Of a DNA stretch of 64,000 nucleotides, positions 1 through 12,312 are shown in pieces. The stretch is from the NCBI GenBank assembly GCA_000507305.1, contig DF239222.1, forward strand, positions 1 through 64,000. The letters run 5' to 3'. Numbering within the stretch: the first letter of the stretch is position 1; the number at the start of each line of letters is the position of its first letter. This DNA comes from Breviolum minutum Mf 1.05b.01 (lineage: Eukaryota; Sar; Dinophyceae; Suessiales; Symbiodiniaceae). The notes beneath the pieces were generated by a model. It did not search any database. It saw only the letters and a list, made by a program, of their open reading frames with translations, and was not told where the DNA came from. A program made the position numbers and the translations under genes.

Positions 1-1107
1 TTCCCTGCCGGAAAAAAAAACGTAGAAAACTATGAGGTGTATGTCAGTAATTATATAGTTGTAAGGACCTGAAAAACCTAGTGGTGGCATTTTTCTAGGC
101 AACGGGATTGCTGGTTTTTGGGATATCCAGTTGATGGAAATGAACCAACCCGATATTCTTAACCAACCAGGATTCAAAAAAACCTGGATCTTCCATATAT
201 CTAAAATGTCTGCCCTTGAGGGTCGGTTATTTTTTTACGCAAATCTTACACACAATTTCGGAAATTGCCAGGTATAAAACAAGATGAATAAGAACAACTC
301 CGATGGGAATCAAGAAATGAGGATGGCTTCAAAAAGTGGAATTCTCCTCCCATGTTGAATGGAGATGTTTTTGTTTCGATTATACAATGATAGATGTTTA
401 TACAAGTAAACCAGGTCAAAAATATGTAAATAATTTATCTACCACGAAAATCAATTGTCACAAAAAGCCGGAGCTTCTAAAGGGAGAATGTTTTCTGTGG
501 AGGGAAAAAACTGGTGAAATTGGTGAAATCACCTCCCAAACATCGCTGAAGTGATACAAAAACTGACGACTTCAACTTGTGCAAAAAAAAGGACTTCAAA
601 GGGAAAAGTTGGGTACCCTTGGGGGTTTTGTACCCGAGATATATACCAGCATATAACACCTACATAATGGTGGAGAAAAATGGTCGTAATAGGGCAATAT
701 GGAGTAATATCCCTTTGAGGTACACCTTTTCCTCAGGAAAATGCAGAAATTATACATATCTGGAAGATCGAGGTATATTATCATACATGTTTATAAGTTC
801 AACGCCCTTAAACTGCTACTAAACTACCTGCCTCCTGAAACAGAAAGCTGCTTGACCTCTGAGAAAAGAAGACTTCCCCATGTATATACGTTTCAATGCT
901 TACTGTTTTCTGTAATTTTCCATCCCTACGGATCAGCGATTGGACCCTCCAATCAAAGGGGCTCTGAACCTTTGTGACGCAGAGATTTTCATCATTCTGA
1001 GGCGCCGCACAGGTCCTCCCACGAGGAATTGAAAAGGCGTGGTCGGTGCCCTCAGTTCAAATCTGACCCGGCAGTCTTGAGTATGAGCCATCTTGTTCAA
1101 GGATTTC

Positions 1108-1206
1108 TAGTTGGTGGTTGAACCAACCCATTTCAAAAAAATGGTTAAATTGGATCATTTCCTCAAGTAAGGTTAAAAATAAAATATGTTGCAAACCACC
1201 TCCTAG
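1108..1206. repeat. inverted-repeat element, family E (TTGGTGGTT...AACCACC)
   Basis: A ~100-bp element begins CTAGTTGGTGGTTGAACCA and ends AACCACCTCCTAG, so its ends are inverted copies. An internal block reads ...AAATTGGATCATTTCC. Copies with the same ends and core occur at 12903-13015, 14268-14386, 18757-18870 and 30691-30805. It has the size and structure of a MITE and carries no coding capacity. Confidence 0.75.
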
Positions 1207-1770
1207 ATCTCCTACTACCAAGGGGTGCCCTCCGTTTGGTGGACTTGGACTTCCGTATGCAAATTGAATTCCTCATCAAAACCCCCAACCCAACATGTTT
1301 TTCCACTCAACCTCAAGTCTTCTTTCTGTCTGCGTTTTCTGTCAGTAAGTGCTCTCCTGAAAGTTTGTATGACTTTAGTGGAAATTCAGAAATGTCGAAT
1401 TTATTATCGGAGAACCAATATTCCATTTAAAAACCTATGAGTCGTGTCGTTCCCCAGTTCGCGGCCGTTGACATAATGGAGGCAATCTTATATGACAATT
1501 CCATTTGTTTGGAGCTCCTTTTCCCCCAATTTTTTTCCGATCCTTTCCTCTGCAAAATGAACCAGCTATGAGGGATACGTCCTTTGGCAGCCGTTAACGG
1601 CTTCACCCTGAACCACCACCAGCAGGGATCCCAGACAAGTGCTCCTGAACCGCTCCACCAAATGGATGCTGTGGAAATGGGGTCGGTCATCAACGCAAAA
1701 CTCATGGAATGTGCTTGGTGGCTCATCTAGTTGTCAAAACATCCCCCCCAACCCCGAAGATGTGTATACC

Positions 1771-1871
1771 CACAGGATCCATGGGACCGGTAGATTCATC
1801 TACATTTACCTTAAAAATCAACTATTCAGGTAGGTAGATATACCATAGCAGTCCCATGGTTCCGTCATGGG
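1771..1871. repeat. palindromic element, family D (GGATCCATGGGAC...GTCCCATGG)
   Basis: A hairpin-forming element whose arms contain GGATCCATGGGAC and its complement, with an AT-rich centre resembling ATTTACCTACATTTACC and its complement. The same palindrome recurs at about 4948-5032, 10606-10692, 12067-12149, 17165-17325, 19180-19262, 25929-26028, 27152-27255, 31740-31878 and 45877-46018. Confidence 0.75.
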
Positions 1872-2963
1872 ATATACCGTCAGTCCTGAAGCAATGTCAC
1901 TTCTGGTGCTCCCCGTGAGTCAACACGAGCACCTTTGACGGGAAGAGGCGGCTGGGGATGTGCATATCATTAGATTACCACAACAACAAACACATTTTTA
2001 TGTATGTTTTAAGCTGTATGTGTTTGCTTTAAATTGTTGTCACGACTATAGAAAATCACTATTAGAATAATAACATACAAAAATCATGATATCACTCTAT
2101 ATGTAATCACTATTGTCGATTAACAAGGAAAACATCAAAATGTCTCATATGATCGTGATATCAATCCCGTTACTAGTGGGGGGGAGGCGCCATGGCCTGT
2201 GCACACACATATATATATATATATATACATATTTTCACAGTTGTTGCAGCCCTGTGATTTACAACATAAAAGAAACCTGAAAATGAACCTTCTGGAGAAT
2301 GGCTGGCTTACTTAGAGTTACATCATGTTACAATCAATGTTGGGCTATGCAGTTGTACAGTGGAAATATACTAAGAAATGTTAGTTGTATTCTTCATATA
2401 TGTTGGGCCCTGCCTAAAACACTGGTAAAAATAAATAGTTTCTAGGATGATTCACCCACTGTGAACCAGGGTTTCGGTTAGACCCCAACATATATGGACT
2501 ATATTTTAACCAATGTAACTATATAGTACACTTCCGGTGGCCCATCTCATCCAGAAACCAGGGGATTTCCCCTCCCCTTCTTCATCCTTCCATCCAGAAG
2601 ATGATGTGGCCTAACTCAACTTACTACCAGGCCATCGTTTCTTTTTTGGATTGGTTGGGAAGCTTCACACACCCAACTTTCTTCCGAAAACAACCTTGTC
2701 ACCCACAATTTTTCCAACTTACCCCATGCCATGTGCACCGAATAAAACTGGGAATATCTATCTACCCTACATTTTACCATGAAAAAATTCTATGATTACA
2801 CCCTGGAAAATGAACATGGAACCTGAAAATCATCCTGTTTGAAAAGGATAATCATCTTCCAAACCCTCATTTCTGGGTTCCAGCCGTTAAAATTTTCAGG
2901 GGTATACATAATTTATAGGGAAAAATACATACATCTTTTGCCGTCCGAAATTGACCGGTTCAC

Positions 2964-5900
2964 CAACATGGGGACCATCAACCTCCAAGGCCCTTCCACC
3001 CCGAGGCCAAGGCCAATGGCACCTCCCAAGTTCACTCCCACTAAGGCGTCGCTGCCATCGGTGCCCTGTGGGACTGGCGTAACGTAACTCGGCCCATGGG
3101 GGGCCCCCTAAACACTGGGCAAAAACCACAGTGGATTCCATGTGAAGGTTAGGATTTTGTTCCGTGAAAATGATTTGAGAACTATGTTTTGTTCACTGGT
3201 TTTTTTCCCATGCTGCAAGAGATGTTGATTTTCAATGAGATATGCACTGAATCCAATCAAGAGTGACCACTTAGGGAGGTCAATTTTCTTCACGTCTGAA
3301 CATTTTTTGAAGAAAGAAACGGTTCCCAAACACTCAATGGGGATGGTATATTTACCTACTAACTCTTACCATCAAAATTGACCATTCATGGATCGGTAAA
3401 TGTAGCTATCCCCACTCGAGTGGACCTGGGATTTTGACCTTTTTGACAAAACTTTACGTCACGGGTCAGGTTTGAAACCTTAAAACCCTACAGCAAACCA
3501 ACCCTTTGGCATGGAAAAACCAAGGGTTCACTGGAAAATGGCGTCATACACCCCCGAAGTTTAACAGCGAGTTTACGAAAAATGGTGGGACTGGAATACG
3601 ATCCGGCTTCCTAATTGGGAATGTTTCTGTTTCAGGGGTAAACTCGCTGTTAAACTTCAGGAAGGTATTTGAAAGGTAACTACTATTGGAGGGACCTATT
3701 TTTTCACTGAACCATGATCATGGGAGGAAGGGTAAATGTCCATCCATAAACGTCACATCACATCACCCTGCTGCTAATGTGCCTGATTCTCCCACTTCGC
3801 AGCCAAAAGGTAAATACCTGCATAGCAAAGCAATGTCAATTTCAATATACATACGTATCATCATCTCCAAATTCATTGGATAATGCGAAAAAAACAGTTC
3901 TCCACTCCTTGTTGCGCCTTTCGAATTTGCCTAATCAAAAAACATGATGTTCTCATGGTTTTTCTTCAGATGAATATCGACTTGGACAAAAAAACAAATT
4001 GTATGTTTACCCTCTCCCTGAAACTAACATATCACCCGGAAAATAAACAAAATCCCCCAAAAAAGAAATGAAGCATCTGAACCAACTTCCGTGATTTTCA
4101 GGGGCTTTTACTTGCTGCTAGTTTCAGGGAGAGTATACCACAATCTGGACCATATCATCAAACAAACCTACCCTGTTTAGTTGAAGATTCTTATTCTCAT
4201 CTGGCTGGCTCCTTTGTTGTTCCAATTCCAACGAGGAAGGAACCACCGTGCCGTCCATGTTTTTCTGCTATTTTCACAGTGCCAAAGAAAGGATGGGGGA
4301 GATGCGACTTGAGCTAAAATGGTAAGTTTGCAACATCTTGAGAAAAAGACAGAGGTTTCTTTAAAACTCATTCAAATTAAACCTACCCTCTACAGTAAAC
4401 TAACACACTTCTTGAGGTCATGACTTTTACCAATGAAAAAAACATAGATAAAACACCAAAATTAAGGAGGTTTGATTGGAAGACTAGGGCCTTTTTGGCT
4501 ATACTTTCTATCACTCTAAGAAAATGTCGCCCTCAACCACCTTTATTTATGAAGGAAATGCTAACTTCAACTTAACTTCGTAACTCGAGTTATTACCTCA
4601 TAGCTTCAACTTAACTTGAAGGTAAGTTTGCCACTTGTGTTTTTTTCCCATATTGGCCTGGCACCCTGTTTTCTTTGGGCAAAAAAGATATCCAAATTTC
4701 TGACTCCCGTTTCACACCACAAAATCCTGTGAAACAAAAAACACCAGGGAAACTTCCAAAAAGATACGGTCAAACCTGAAATTCGATTGAAAATAGACCA
4801 AAAATAGCGACTGGAAGATCCAGGTAAATATTATGGCAGGAGTCACCTTTTCCAAAGCATTCTGTTTGATATCCATGATAAATATTCAAAGGTACATATG
4901 TTCAAAAGCAAAAAAAAATAGAAAGTTGTGCAGAAGGCCCAATCCCATCCATGGGACTGGTATATTTCCCTACACGAATGGTTGATTTGTATGGTAAATC
5001 ATATGAATATACCGTTCTTCCCAAGGATGCTATGGGAATTGTAAACACCAAGGGAACACCATTAAGTACCGTTGATATTCAAAATCCTACTCATTTTATT
5101 TTCCAACTTATCATTGTTTCCCTTGAAAAAAACATGTGTATTTTTGTTTTAACTAAACCAACTCGAATCAAGTCCTGAAGAATTCCTGCGAAAGGCCTGG
5201 CCTTTATGCCAATGCGCCATCCGTGAGGCCAGTACAGCCTGCGGCCAAGATGAAGGTTTAATCCATCAACAAATTCAAGGGGTACCGGGGACCAACGGAC
5301 TATTAGATACTCAAAAGTGATGTAACGCCAGGTGGGGAACACTCGAGATATTGGGGGGAAGCAGTCGGAATTTTGGGGATCAGAACTTACCTGTGTGGTT
5401 TAGAAACTTACCTGAATATTAATCCATCAAAAGATAAAAGTTAGCAGTTATTAGATACTCAGCCCAATGCCACGTTTATCTCCAAGAAATAGCCGGCATC
5501 GAGGGATGATTAACCACCATGATCACCTCCAACAGAAAGGCCTATCTTAGGAGACTTAGGATCACCTCGGAGCTCATCCTCCAAGTCATGGCCCTTGACA
5601 TCGGTCATCGCCTCGAAGAAGATCATCACGTTGTCGTTGTGTCTACGGCCACGGCGTGCCTCGTTTAGGTGAAAGTGCCACAACAGTTGTACACCTTGAG
5701 ACGCTACAAGGTGGGGCCCCGGATCCACTTATAAATGGGGTGAAATAACTTGTATAGGTACCCTCCAGGGAACTAACATATCCTGCCTTGGGAAAAGGAA
5801 AATCATCTTCAAAAATGATTTTCATTGGGGGTGTGTTAGTTCCCAGGAGGGTAGGTTTATAACCCCAGTTCCCCATTTATAACGCCATTTTACGGCGGTT

Positions 5901-8900
5901 AGTTGGGTAACCCAAATCTATAAATGGTAGGAGCCCCCACCTTTGTAGTCACACTATAGTGTGACAACTTTTGCGTTTCTTCGTATATAGGTACACAGAG
6001 TTAAAGCTCTCCAGAGGCCACAAAAAGGAACAAAACAGCAAAAAAGTCAGATTGAAAAAATCTAGGTGGTGCTGTTTGTTTTTTTTTGCCATCCATGAAT
6101 TGAAACATATGCACAAGTCAAATTGGGAATGATTTCCCCTAAAAAAACAAAATGATGTTGCAACGCTTCAAAGTGAGAGCGCAAAGTTTCTTTTTAACAA
6201 AAAGAAATTGGTGTGTGCTTTTCAGCTCCTTCCTCAAATTACTATATAATTCCTAAACCTGAAGCAAGAAAATTTTGTGGAGATTCCCTTATTTAACCAC
6301 CGCCGTTTGGGGTGAATTCCCACCCGGCAAAAAAACTGGTCGCTAGAATTATGCTATAATTTGCCCACCCTAAGAATCCTTGGACCCTACTATAGAGGGG
6401 TTTGAACTTGTACAGCAGGGGTGTCTAGGTCCTCAAAATCGCCATTTTTGAGATCCCATGATTCTTGGGACACTTAATATGGTCCAAAGGTTTCTGATTA
6501 CCCACAAAAAACGCGAAAAAACTCTCACTTTGTCAAGGCACTAAATTCTCATCTCGCGCGCGTTGAGGCGTTTGCCTGGGGAGCATCGAAATGGTGCCAG
6601 AAATGCCATGCTGGAGATTGTGAGGAAAATGGTGGGAGGCTTTTTTGTGGAGATTGGAATTTGTTCATATTTTTGTTAGACAAAAAAGCTCAACTAAAGC
6701 TTAAAAAAAGTGTGATCCATTTGATACCTTTTATTGTCTAAAACTGACTTTGAGAGTTACTTCGCAAAGTTTCGGCAAATACACTCCCCTATACATGTCA
6801 AAAGATACAAGCTGGGCCCCTAGCGGTTATAAATGAGCTATATAACCCCTATAAAAGGCTTTATAAATGGGTAAGTGGGGTGATTTCACCCCTATAAGTG
6901 GAGTTGTAACCTGACTTATAACTGGTTTTCCTGGGCCCATCTTGTAGGGATATTTCACATCATCTCAACTGGTGCGGGAGGATCACACCTGAATCCAAAA
7001 GATCATACATATACACGCCTGAAGTTTAACGGCTGGTTCACCTGAAATTCAATCCCTTGGGAAAGTTCTAGGATTCTTAAGGGGGGGGTGTTCAAGGGGG
7101 CGGGGTAACTGGGGAACCCTAAGGATTCCGTTTGGGAAGATTCGGGAACATTAGGAATGATTAGGGGAATCACAACCCCCGCTTAAGAATCCTATTACAA
7201 TCTCTTGGGAAAGGAGATGTTCAAAAGCATCATTTTCTGGTTCCAGCCGATGAACTTTTTTTTTGCCGGGGGTAACGGTAACAATCAGAATCTTTACAGT
7301 ACAACGAGTGTGACAAACTTTTCAGGTCCTTTCCATCCAAGCAATTTTCCAATGTTCATCCCCCCAGAGGATTCATGTATGGTATCGCTTGCCTACATGA
7401 ATAGTTGGTCTTTATGGTAAAATAGTAGGTCAATATGCCATAACCATGAATCCTCACTGGGATCTTTCAAAAGCCGCCAAGTCACAAGACCAAACATCCA
7501 GAATCCAGCAATGGCCGTAAACGACTTCTAAAGGTCCTGGGAATCGAAGCCAAGGTTTTCAGTGGTGCTTCTGGGGATAGCCTTGAAACAAAAATTCATC
7601 GCAAAAAATCAGGGATTTCAATAGCCGGCCTTATTAAGGGACACCCATGGGTTTCACCAGCTCCTTATATAGTAAGCTCCTTATATAGTAAATCTTCGAA
7701 TATCAGGGGTTTTATATGGCCTTATTAAGGGAAACCCATGGGTTTCATAAGCTCCTTATATTGTAAGGCCTCATATAGTAAATCTTCGAATATCAGGGTT
7801 TTATATGGCCTTATTAAGGGAAACCCATGGGTTTCATAAGCTCCTTATATTGTAAGACCTTATATTTCTGGTGGGGTATGTTAGGGCAGGTTAGGTTGAC
7901 TAGCCATGAAATCATCGACCTTCCAATTTTTTTGGCCGCCAGCCTCGGCAACCTGCTAATGGCATCACGATCATAGCGCGGATTCGTGCGCACCTGGGGG
8001 CGGTTTTGTGGGGATTTTTTGTCCAAACTGGATCTGCTTTTTGTTGGGCAAAAAACGTGGCGAATCTCTAAAAAATGGCTGTGAAAGGTAACTTCCTTCC
8101 TATTTGGCTAACTACAGTTGAATGATGAACAACAGCACCATGTATGTATATATATTTATATATACTTACAGAAAGATGCTATTACAAAATTCCTTTTCCA
8201 TGCAGGTCTTTTTTTGCCTGTTTTCCACAGAAAAAAACTCCAAATTTGAATACCAAAAGGCCAACCAGAAAAAAAGATCAACACATGATGAACTTTTTTT
8301 GTTTTTTTACCCTCCTGGAACTAACATATCCCACCTTGGGAAAAGGAAAATCATCTTCAAAAGTGCCTTGGGATGAAATATGGTGGTTCCCCGGAGGGGG
8401 TAGTCACATCGATTCATTGTCTTATTTCATGAACTATGTGACTATGTAGCATTTACTTGTTTGTTTTTTCATCTATGTATATCAACTAGAGAGGCATGCA
8501 GCGTCTGATTTTTTGCTATTTAACAAACCTTTCATCTGATCCTGATCCAAACCGATGTCAACTCCGAAGCATCAGTTCAGAGATATACTTCCTAATACCT
8601 GGATCTTCCAACCATGTAAAAATGTCTGCCTCCCTGGTAATTTTTTCTGGTGAATTTCGGCATAAACTTTACACACAATTTAGGAAGATCCAGGTATAAA
8701 AAATGTAAAAAAACATCTCTTCATACCATTTTCACCGCCAACATCCGCCTGAGCCACCGGGTCACCCTAGAAAGATGTTCATCAAATCATCTCCCAACGG
8801 GGTAGGAACGATTGAAAACCAACACCTGAGTACTCAGCCAACGAAAAAATACGCGGGCCGTTCCCGTCGCGTTTCCAGGGTTCCCCGGACGTTGTCGAAG

Positions 8901-9303
8901 AGCGCCGCGGTGGTCTCTTCGCTGCTACGACTCTTGGAACTGCGCCTTGGGGCCGGTCGATGGGACCGGGGAAGTACCATCTGAAAACATCCACTGGGAG
9001 GCTTGGAGGATGGGCTCCCATGACTCGCCTGTAGGGTCGAAAATAGATGGGTTTCACTGGGGTGAAATACCCCAACTTAGAGACTTTCACACCATTTATA
9101 TGTGGCCCCCGTCTAAATGGCCATTCATGTCTTCTCTATGGGGATGATCATCTCTAGCAGGGCTACCTGCTGAGGTTCGGTATTTGGACCACCGAAAACG
9201 TACCGATCAAACACCGTTCACCTCAGGAGGTGTTCGCCTGGATGTCTAGGGCATTTAAGTCTGGTTTCAACAAGCAAAAAACAGAGCATCATAATCATAA
9301 GTG

Positions 9304-9349
<46 letters not shown>

Positions 9350-10275
9350 AACAAACAAACAAACAAACAAACAAACAAACAGGCAAACAGATTGGATGGA
9401 TAAATGAAAAGATGTATGAATAGATAACCTTATCCGAATGCTCCATGTATGAAATATTTACCTATACATTTACCATAAATTGATGATACATGTATAGTAT
9501 TATATAAATTTGCAGTCCCATTTCGGCGCATATGGGTTAAATGCTGTGTTGAGGTAGTGCAATGATCGATTCGTCAGGGATCACATCTTAGCGATCAAAT
9601 GCTTGATGGGTTACAAGTGTGGGGCCCCTATAAATGGCCGAAAAATAAAGGGTACTGTAACTGGGGTTATTTCACCCTTTTTAAAGGGGTTACAGTATAA
9701 CCTCATTTATAACTGGCAGGGGCCCACCTTGTACACTCCAAAAAAAAAACATAGCAATGGAATTGCCCATTGCCCTTTGCCAACAGGAAGCTGCATCTTC
9801 AAACGGTCCATTTCCATTGCTATGTTAGATTGTTGGGACGTATAAAATCCTGTTTGAGAGCTGAACAACACCATACATTGGTTTCGCTAAAGAGGTTTTG
9901 AACATGAAGCGTATATTTAGATGCCACGACCCCAAAACTATACCGTACTAGACTCTACACCTTCTGTGAGGGGATAGTTTCAACTGAATATCTCAAACGC
10001 TTCGTTCACTACGAGGGCAATTTTGTTTCGGTGCCAAAACAATATGAAGAGACCCACATCATGCATCTAAAACCATGACCAGAACCCTACCCCCTTGGCC
10101 GCGTAACACCCCCCAGAATAGCCGGCCGTATAATCAGGGCATATGAAAAGCCATTGGTTTCCCTTATTGAGCTTGGCAATTGGGCGCCCACGTGATACCC
10201 TCCATCCACCCTTTCCCTCAGGGCTCCGTACCACAATTTTTCCATAGGTTTCAATGTAAAATGACTTCGACATAC
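2964..10275 (-). CDS. tentative multi-exon gene, function unknown (partial)
   Basis: Eight minus-strand exons can be joined with matching phase: 10110-10275, 8891-8945, 7920-7993, 6576-6610, 5566-5694, 5210-5238, 4172-4267, 2964-3065. Five acceptors are AG|G; the 6610 and 4267 exons use AG|C. Donors are GT except two GC donors (after 6576 and 5210). The first exon (54 codons plus split codons) contains YIETYGKIVVRSPEGKGGW; the fifth contains NEARRGRRHNDNVMIFFEAM; the seventh is polar and Q/E-rich (LELEQQRSQPDENKN); the last is Gly-rich and apolar (GVNLGGAIGLGLGVEG), possibly membrane-inserted. I do not recognise a family. Neither terminus was found. The large exons at 10110 and 5566 are the safest; the 29- and 35-nt exons rest on phase alone. 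For the 4172 and 2964 exons the plus strand is also open, so their strand is less certain. Confidence 0.45.
5566..5694 (-). CDS. exon of the unknown gene (42 codons)
   Basis: Acceptor TCAAG|GT and donor CCGAG|GTGATC bound 129 nt (2+126+1). The translation is charged and diverse: VQLLWHFHLNEARR, then DNVMIFFEAMTDVKGHDLED. The plus strand also has splice-like borders but gives an implausible Ser-rich peptide, so minus is preferred. Family unknown. Confidence 0.5.
5759..5853. repeat. inverted-repeat element, family A (TACCCTCC...CTAACATATCC)
   Basis: The ends are TACCCTCCAGGGAACTAACA and its approximate reverse complement TGTGTTAGTTCCCAGGAGGGTA, around a core with GGAAAAGGAAAATCATCTTC. Sister copies lie at 8308-8402, 43469-43566 and, inside an intron, 46691-46789. 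It lies just upstream (minus sense) of the exon ending at 5694. Confidence 0.8.
7628..7860. repeat. ~89-bp tandem repeat, 2.6 copies
   Basis: GGCCTTATTAAGGGAAACCC recurs at about 7628, 7718 and 7807. Each copy contains the palindromic CCCATGGG, CTCCTTATAT(A/T)GTAAG and CTTCGAATATCAGG. The copies differ at a few bases. Confidence 0.8.
8308..8402. repeat. inverted-repeat element, family A
   Basis: Starts TACCCTCCTGGAACTAACAT and ends with the partly diverged complement GGTGGTTCCCCGGAGGGGGTA. The core matches the 5759-5853 copy (CTTGGGAAAAGGAAAATCATC). Confidence 0.75.
9306..9381. repeat. (GACA)n then (AACA)n microsatellite
   Basis: About ten GACA units are followed directly by about nine AACA units, so the repeat changes composition by one base part-way along. 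Confidence 0.95.
9611..9736. repeat. inverted-repeat element, family F (GGGGCCCC...TATAAATGG)
   Basis: The arms are ACAAGTGTGGGGCCCCTATA and GGCAGGGGCCCACCTTGTA, with inner inverted blocks around GGTTATTTCACCC. Related copies are at about 5706-5940, 6808-6948, 26855-26998, 28509-28605 and 50301-50442. A variable TATAAATGG/AACTGG motif sits inside the arms. Confidence 0.7.
10110..10275 (-). CDS. exon of the unknown gene (54 codons)
   Basis: Acceptor CAGAG|GT and donor GG|GTGTTA bound a 166-nt open segment in phase 1-in, phase 2-out. The translation, beginning MSKSFYIETYGKIVV and continuing to CPDYTAGYSGG, has ordinary protein composition. A second minus frame is also open, so frame choice rests on the splice signals. 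It leads in phase to the exon at 8891-8945, which contains SEETTAALFDN. Confidence 0.5.
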
Positions 10276-11592
10276 CTCTGCCAGTAGTGCATGGCGAGAA
10301 AAAAATGACAGCCCCTTAAAGAAAAAAAAACTACACCCCGTTAGATGAACATAGAACCTGAAAATGATGGTTTGGAAGATGATTTTCCTTTTCCAGGGAT
10401 GCATTCTCAGGTTCCATGTTAATCTTCCGGGGTGTAGACATGAAATTATGAAATGGTAGATAGTACCCTTTGAGGGAACGAACCAACATATCACGCCTTT
10501 GGAAAGCCGGATAATCATTGACTCAAAAGTCATGTGGAAAGGGAAAGGTAGGGTAAGTACTTGACAATTTGGATGTTGAGTGATTTTTTGCCTACCACCA
10601 TACCATCCATGGGACGGGTAACATACATAGCTGGTTGATTTTTATGGTAAATGCATAGGTAAATATACCAGTCCCATGGATCCTATGGGCTATTGAAAAA
10701 GGGGTTCATAGAAGATGTTATGTTCTTCAAATAACAAGGAATCACACTCCCACTTACATATTGCAGGGTAAATGTCTGTAGCTAGCTATCTCAAAAATCA
10801 CCGCACATGATCATGCTTTCGTTTCGAGTAAACCCATTTATAATTCATATTGCAAAAAAAACAACAAACGAAATATCTTTCCGCCACAGCTGCTCCAAGA
10901 TTCCAAAACTCCAAATGAGCCACGAAAAAAAAAAAAAACTCTCTTACCTTGCATTATACTGGTTGGTTAATAGGGATTCTTATAATGGTTTATTATAATC
11001 CTTGTATAACTGGGGTAGTACAATCCCCTATGTAACCCAACCAACCGGGGTTTTTTCGTGGCTCAAATTACCACAGACCTCTTGTGGGCCTTTTTTCCGC
11101 TGCTTCTTTTGTTGCGATTCGTTGCGGCCAATGGTTTTTCTGGGTCGCCAACACGGCGATGTTTTCAGATGTTCAGCATGTGGGTAAACGATCTATAGAT
11201 AAACTCACCTTTAACCCCCATACGATCGATGTATGGTATATATTTGCCTGCATTTGGTTGATTTTTGTGGGTAAATGTAGGTAAATACACCATATATACA
11301 TTGAGCATCTGGAATCACTTTTGGGGAAGGGCGAAATCGTTGTACCCCAGATTTGTACAGTCGCAATGGCTCAGCTGGGCACCGAAGTGACATGGCTGGG
11401 CTTTTTGGGTTCAGCGGGCTGCAACCAGGAAATCGACCGTCCTGAAGATGAAACCTTCCCTAAGGCTCCATGGGATGTCATGGGGTGTCATGGGGTGTCA
11501 AAACCACCTGTTTTAAGGCTCTAGGGGTGTCATTAGGAGGGTTTGGTGTTTCCATAGGAGGGGTCAGGAGCCTTAGGGTTACTACTTTTTCC

Positions 11593-11717
11593 TACTGTTG
11601 ATGGCTGAAATCCGGTAAACTCACCAGTTGAGGGAACGGTAGTTGCAATCCCATGTATATACCAGGGTTTTTTTACACATCCAAGGTGGTTGTTTGAGAT
11701 TTCAGACATCAACAGTA
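11593..11717. repeat. inverted-repeat element, family C (TACTGTTGATGG...CATCAACAGTA)
   Basis: Begins TACTGTTGATGGCTGAAATC and ends GATTTCAGACATCAACAGTA, an almost perfect inverted pair. Subterminal blocks (ACCAGTTGA, ACATCCAAGGTGG) are shared with copies at 25669-25784, 35403-35506 and 48121-48235. A larger one spans about 37236-37530. Confidence 0.85.
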
Positions 11718-12187
11718 TTGCTGGCCAAAAATCAGGTAGCTATTTAAGATATAAATATCGAAAGTTTAAGTAGTATAGATTGATGTATGAACAAATTTAA
11801 TCGAAACACCTTCAACTTAACATAGCCATTGAAATCACCATCTTCCCTGGAAAATGTCACCAAGATGCTTTGATTTTAGCCATGGCTATGTTAGTTTATC
11901 AGGGGGTAGTTTGTCGTAGTCTTTCAACGATATCTGCCTACATGCTGCCAACTTCTGTGTTGTTTTCGTGCGACTTACCGTTCTTTTTTGGGGGGACGGA
12001 ACAAACTGACGTAGGATCTTCTAAAACAAGAAATGACTTCAAGAACAGCTTTTTTGACAAACAGCAGGATCCATGGGACTGGTATTTTTACCTTGAATTT
12101 ACCGTACAAATAACCATTCATGCAGGCAAATATACTAGTCCCATGGATCTTATGGAATTGAAATGTCATTTCCTTTCCAAAGTTACA

Positions 12188-12312
12188 ATCACCCTTCCGA
12201 AGTTTAACAGCGAGTTTACCCCTGAAAAGTTACCTTGGACCCAGTAAGGGAGGATCGTCTTCCAGTCCCATCATTTTTCACGGGGAATGTTATTGTTAAA
12301 CTTCGGGGGTGT
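12188..12312. repeat. inverted-repeat element, family G (CACCC..CCGAAGTTTAACAGCGAG)
   Basis: The left arm CCGAAGTTTAACAGCGAGTT and the right arm TTGTTAAACTTCGGGGGTGT are inverted. The same arms border about 3548-3667, and single arms appear near 7016 and 20628. Confidence 0.7.

Larger units (their letters stand above)
1..2963. other. AT-rich repeat-bearing stretch, no gene resolved
   Basis: No convincing gene was found here. Inverted-repeat elements lie at 1108-1206 and 1771-1871, and a poly-purine/AT stretch with an (AT)n run lies near 2210-2227. One coding-like island at about 1633-1735 reads equally well on both strands: on plus it follows an AG|GGATCC acceptor and contains SAPEPLHQMDAVEMG; on minus it is open in two frames. 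A GC-richer 70-bp island at 1010-1080 could be another small exon. Neither could be assigned to a strand. Confidence 0.4.

Noticed and set aside
4308-4322. Minus-strand CCATTTTAGCTCAAG, 14 of 15 bases like the 3' part of the dinoflagellate spliced leader (CCATTTTGGCTCAAG)
   Set aside because: The 5' third of the leader is absent, the site lies inside a presumed intron or a plus-strand exon, and no other leader-like copy was seen. Chance cannot be excluded.
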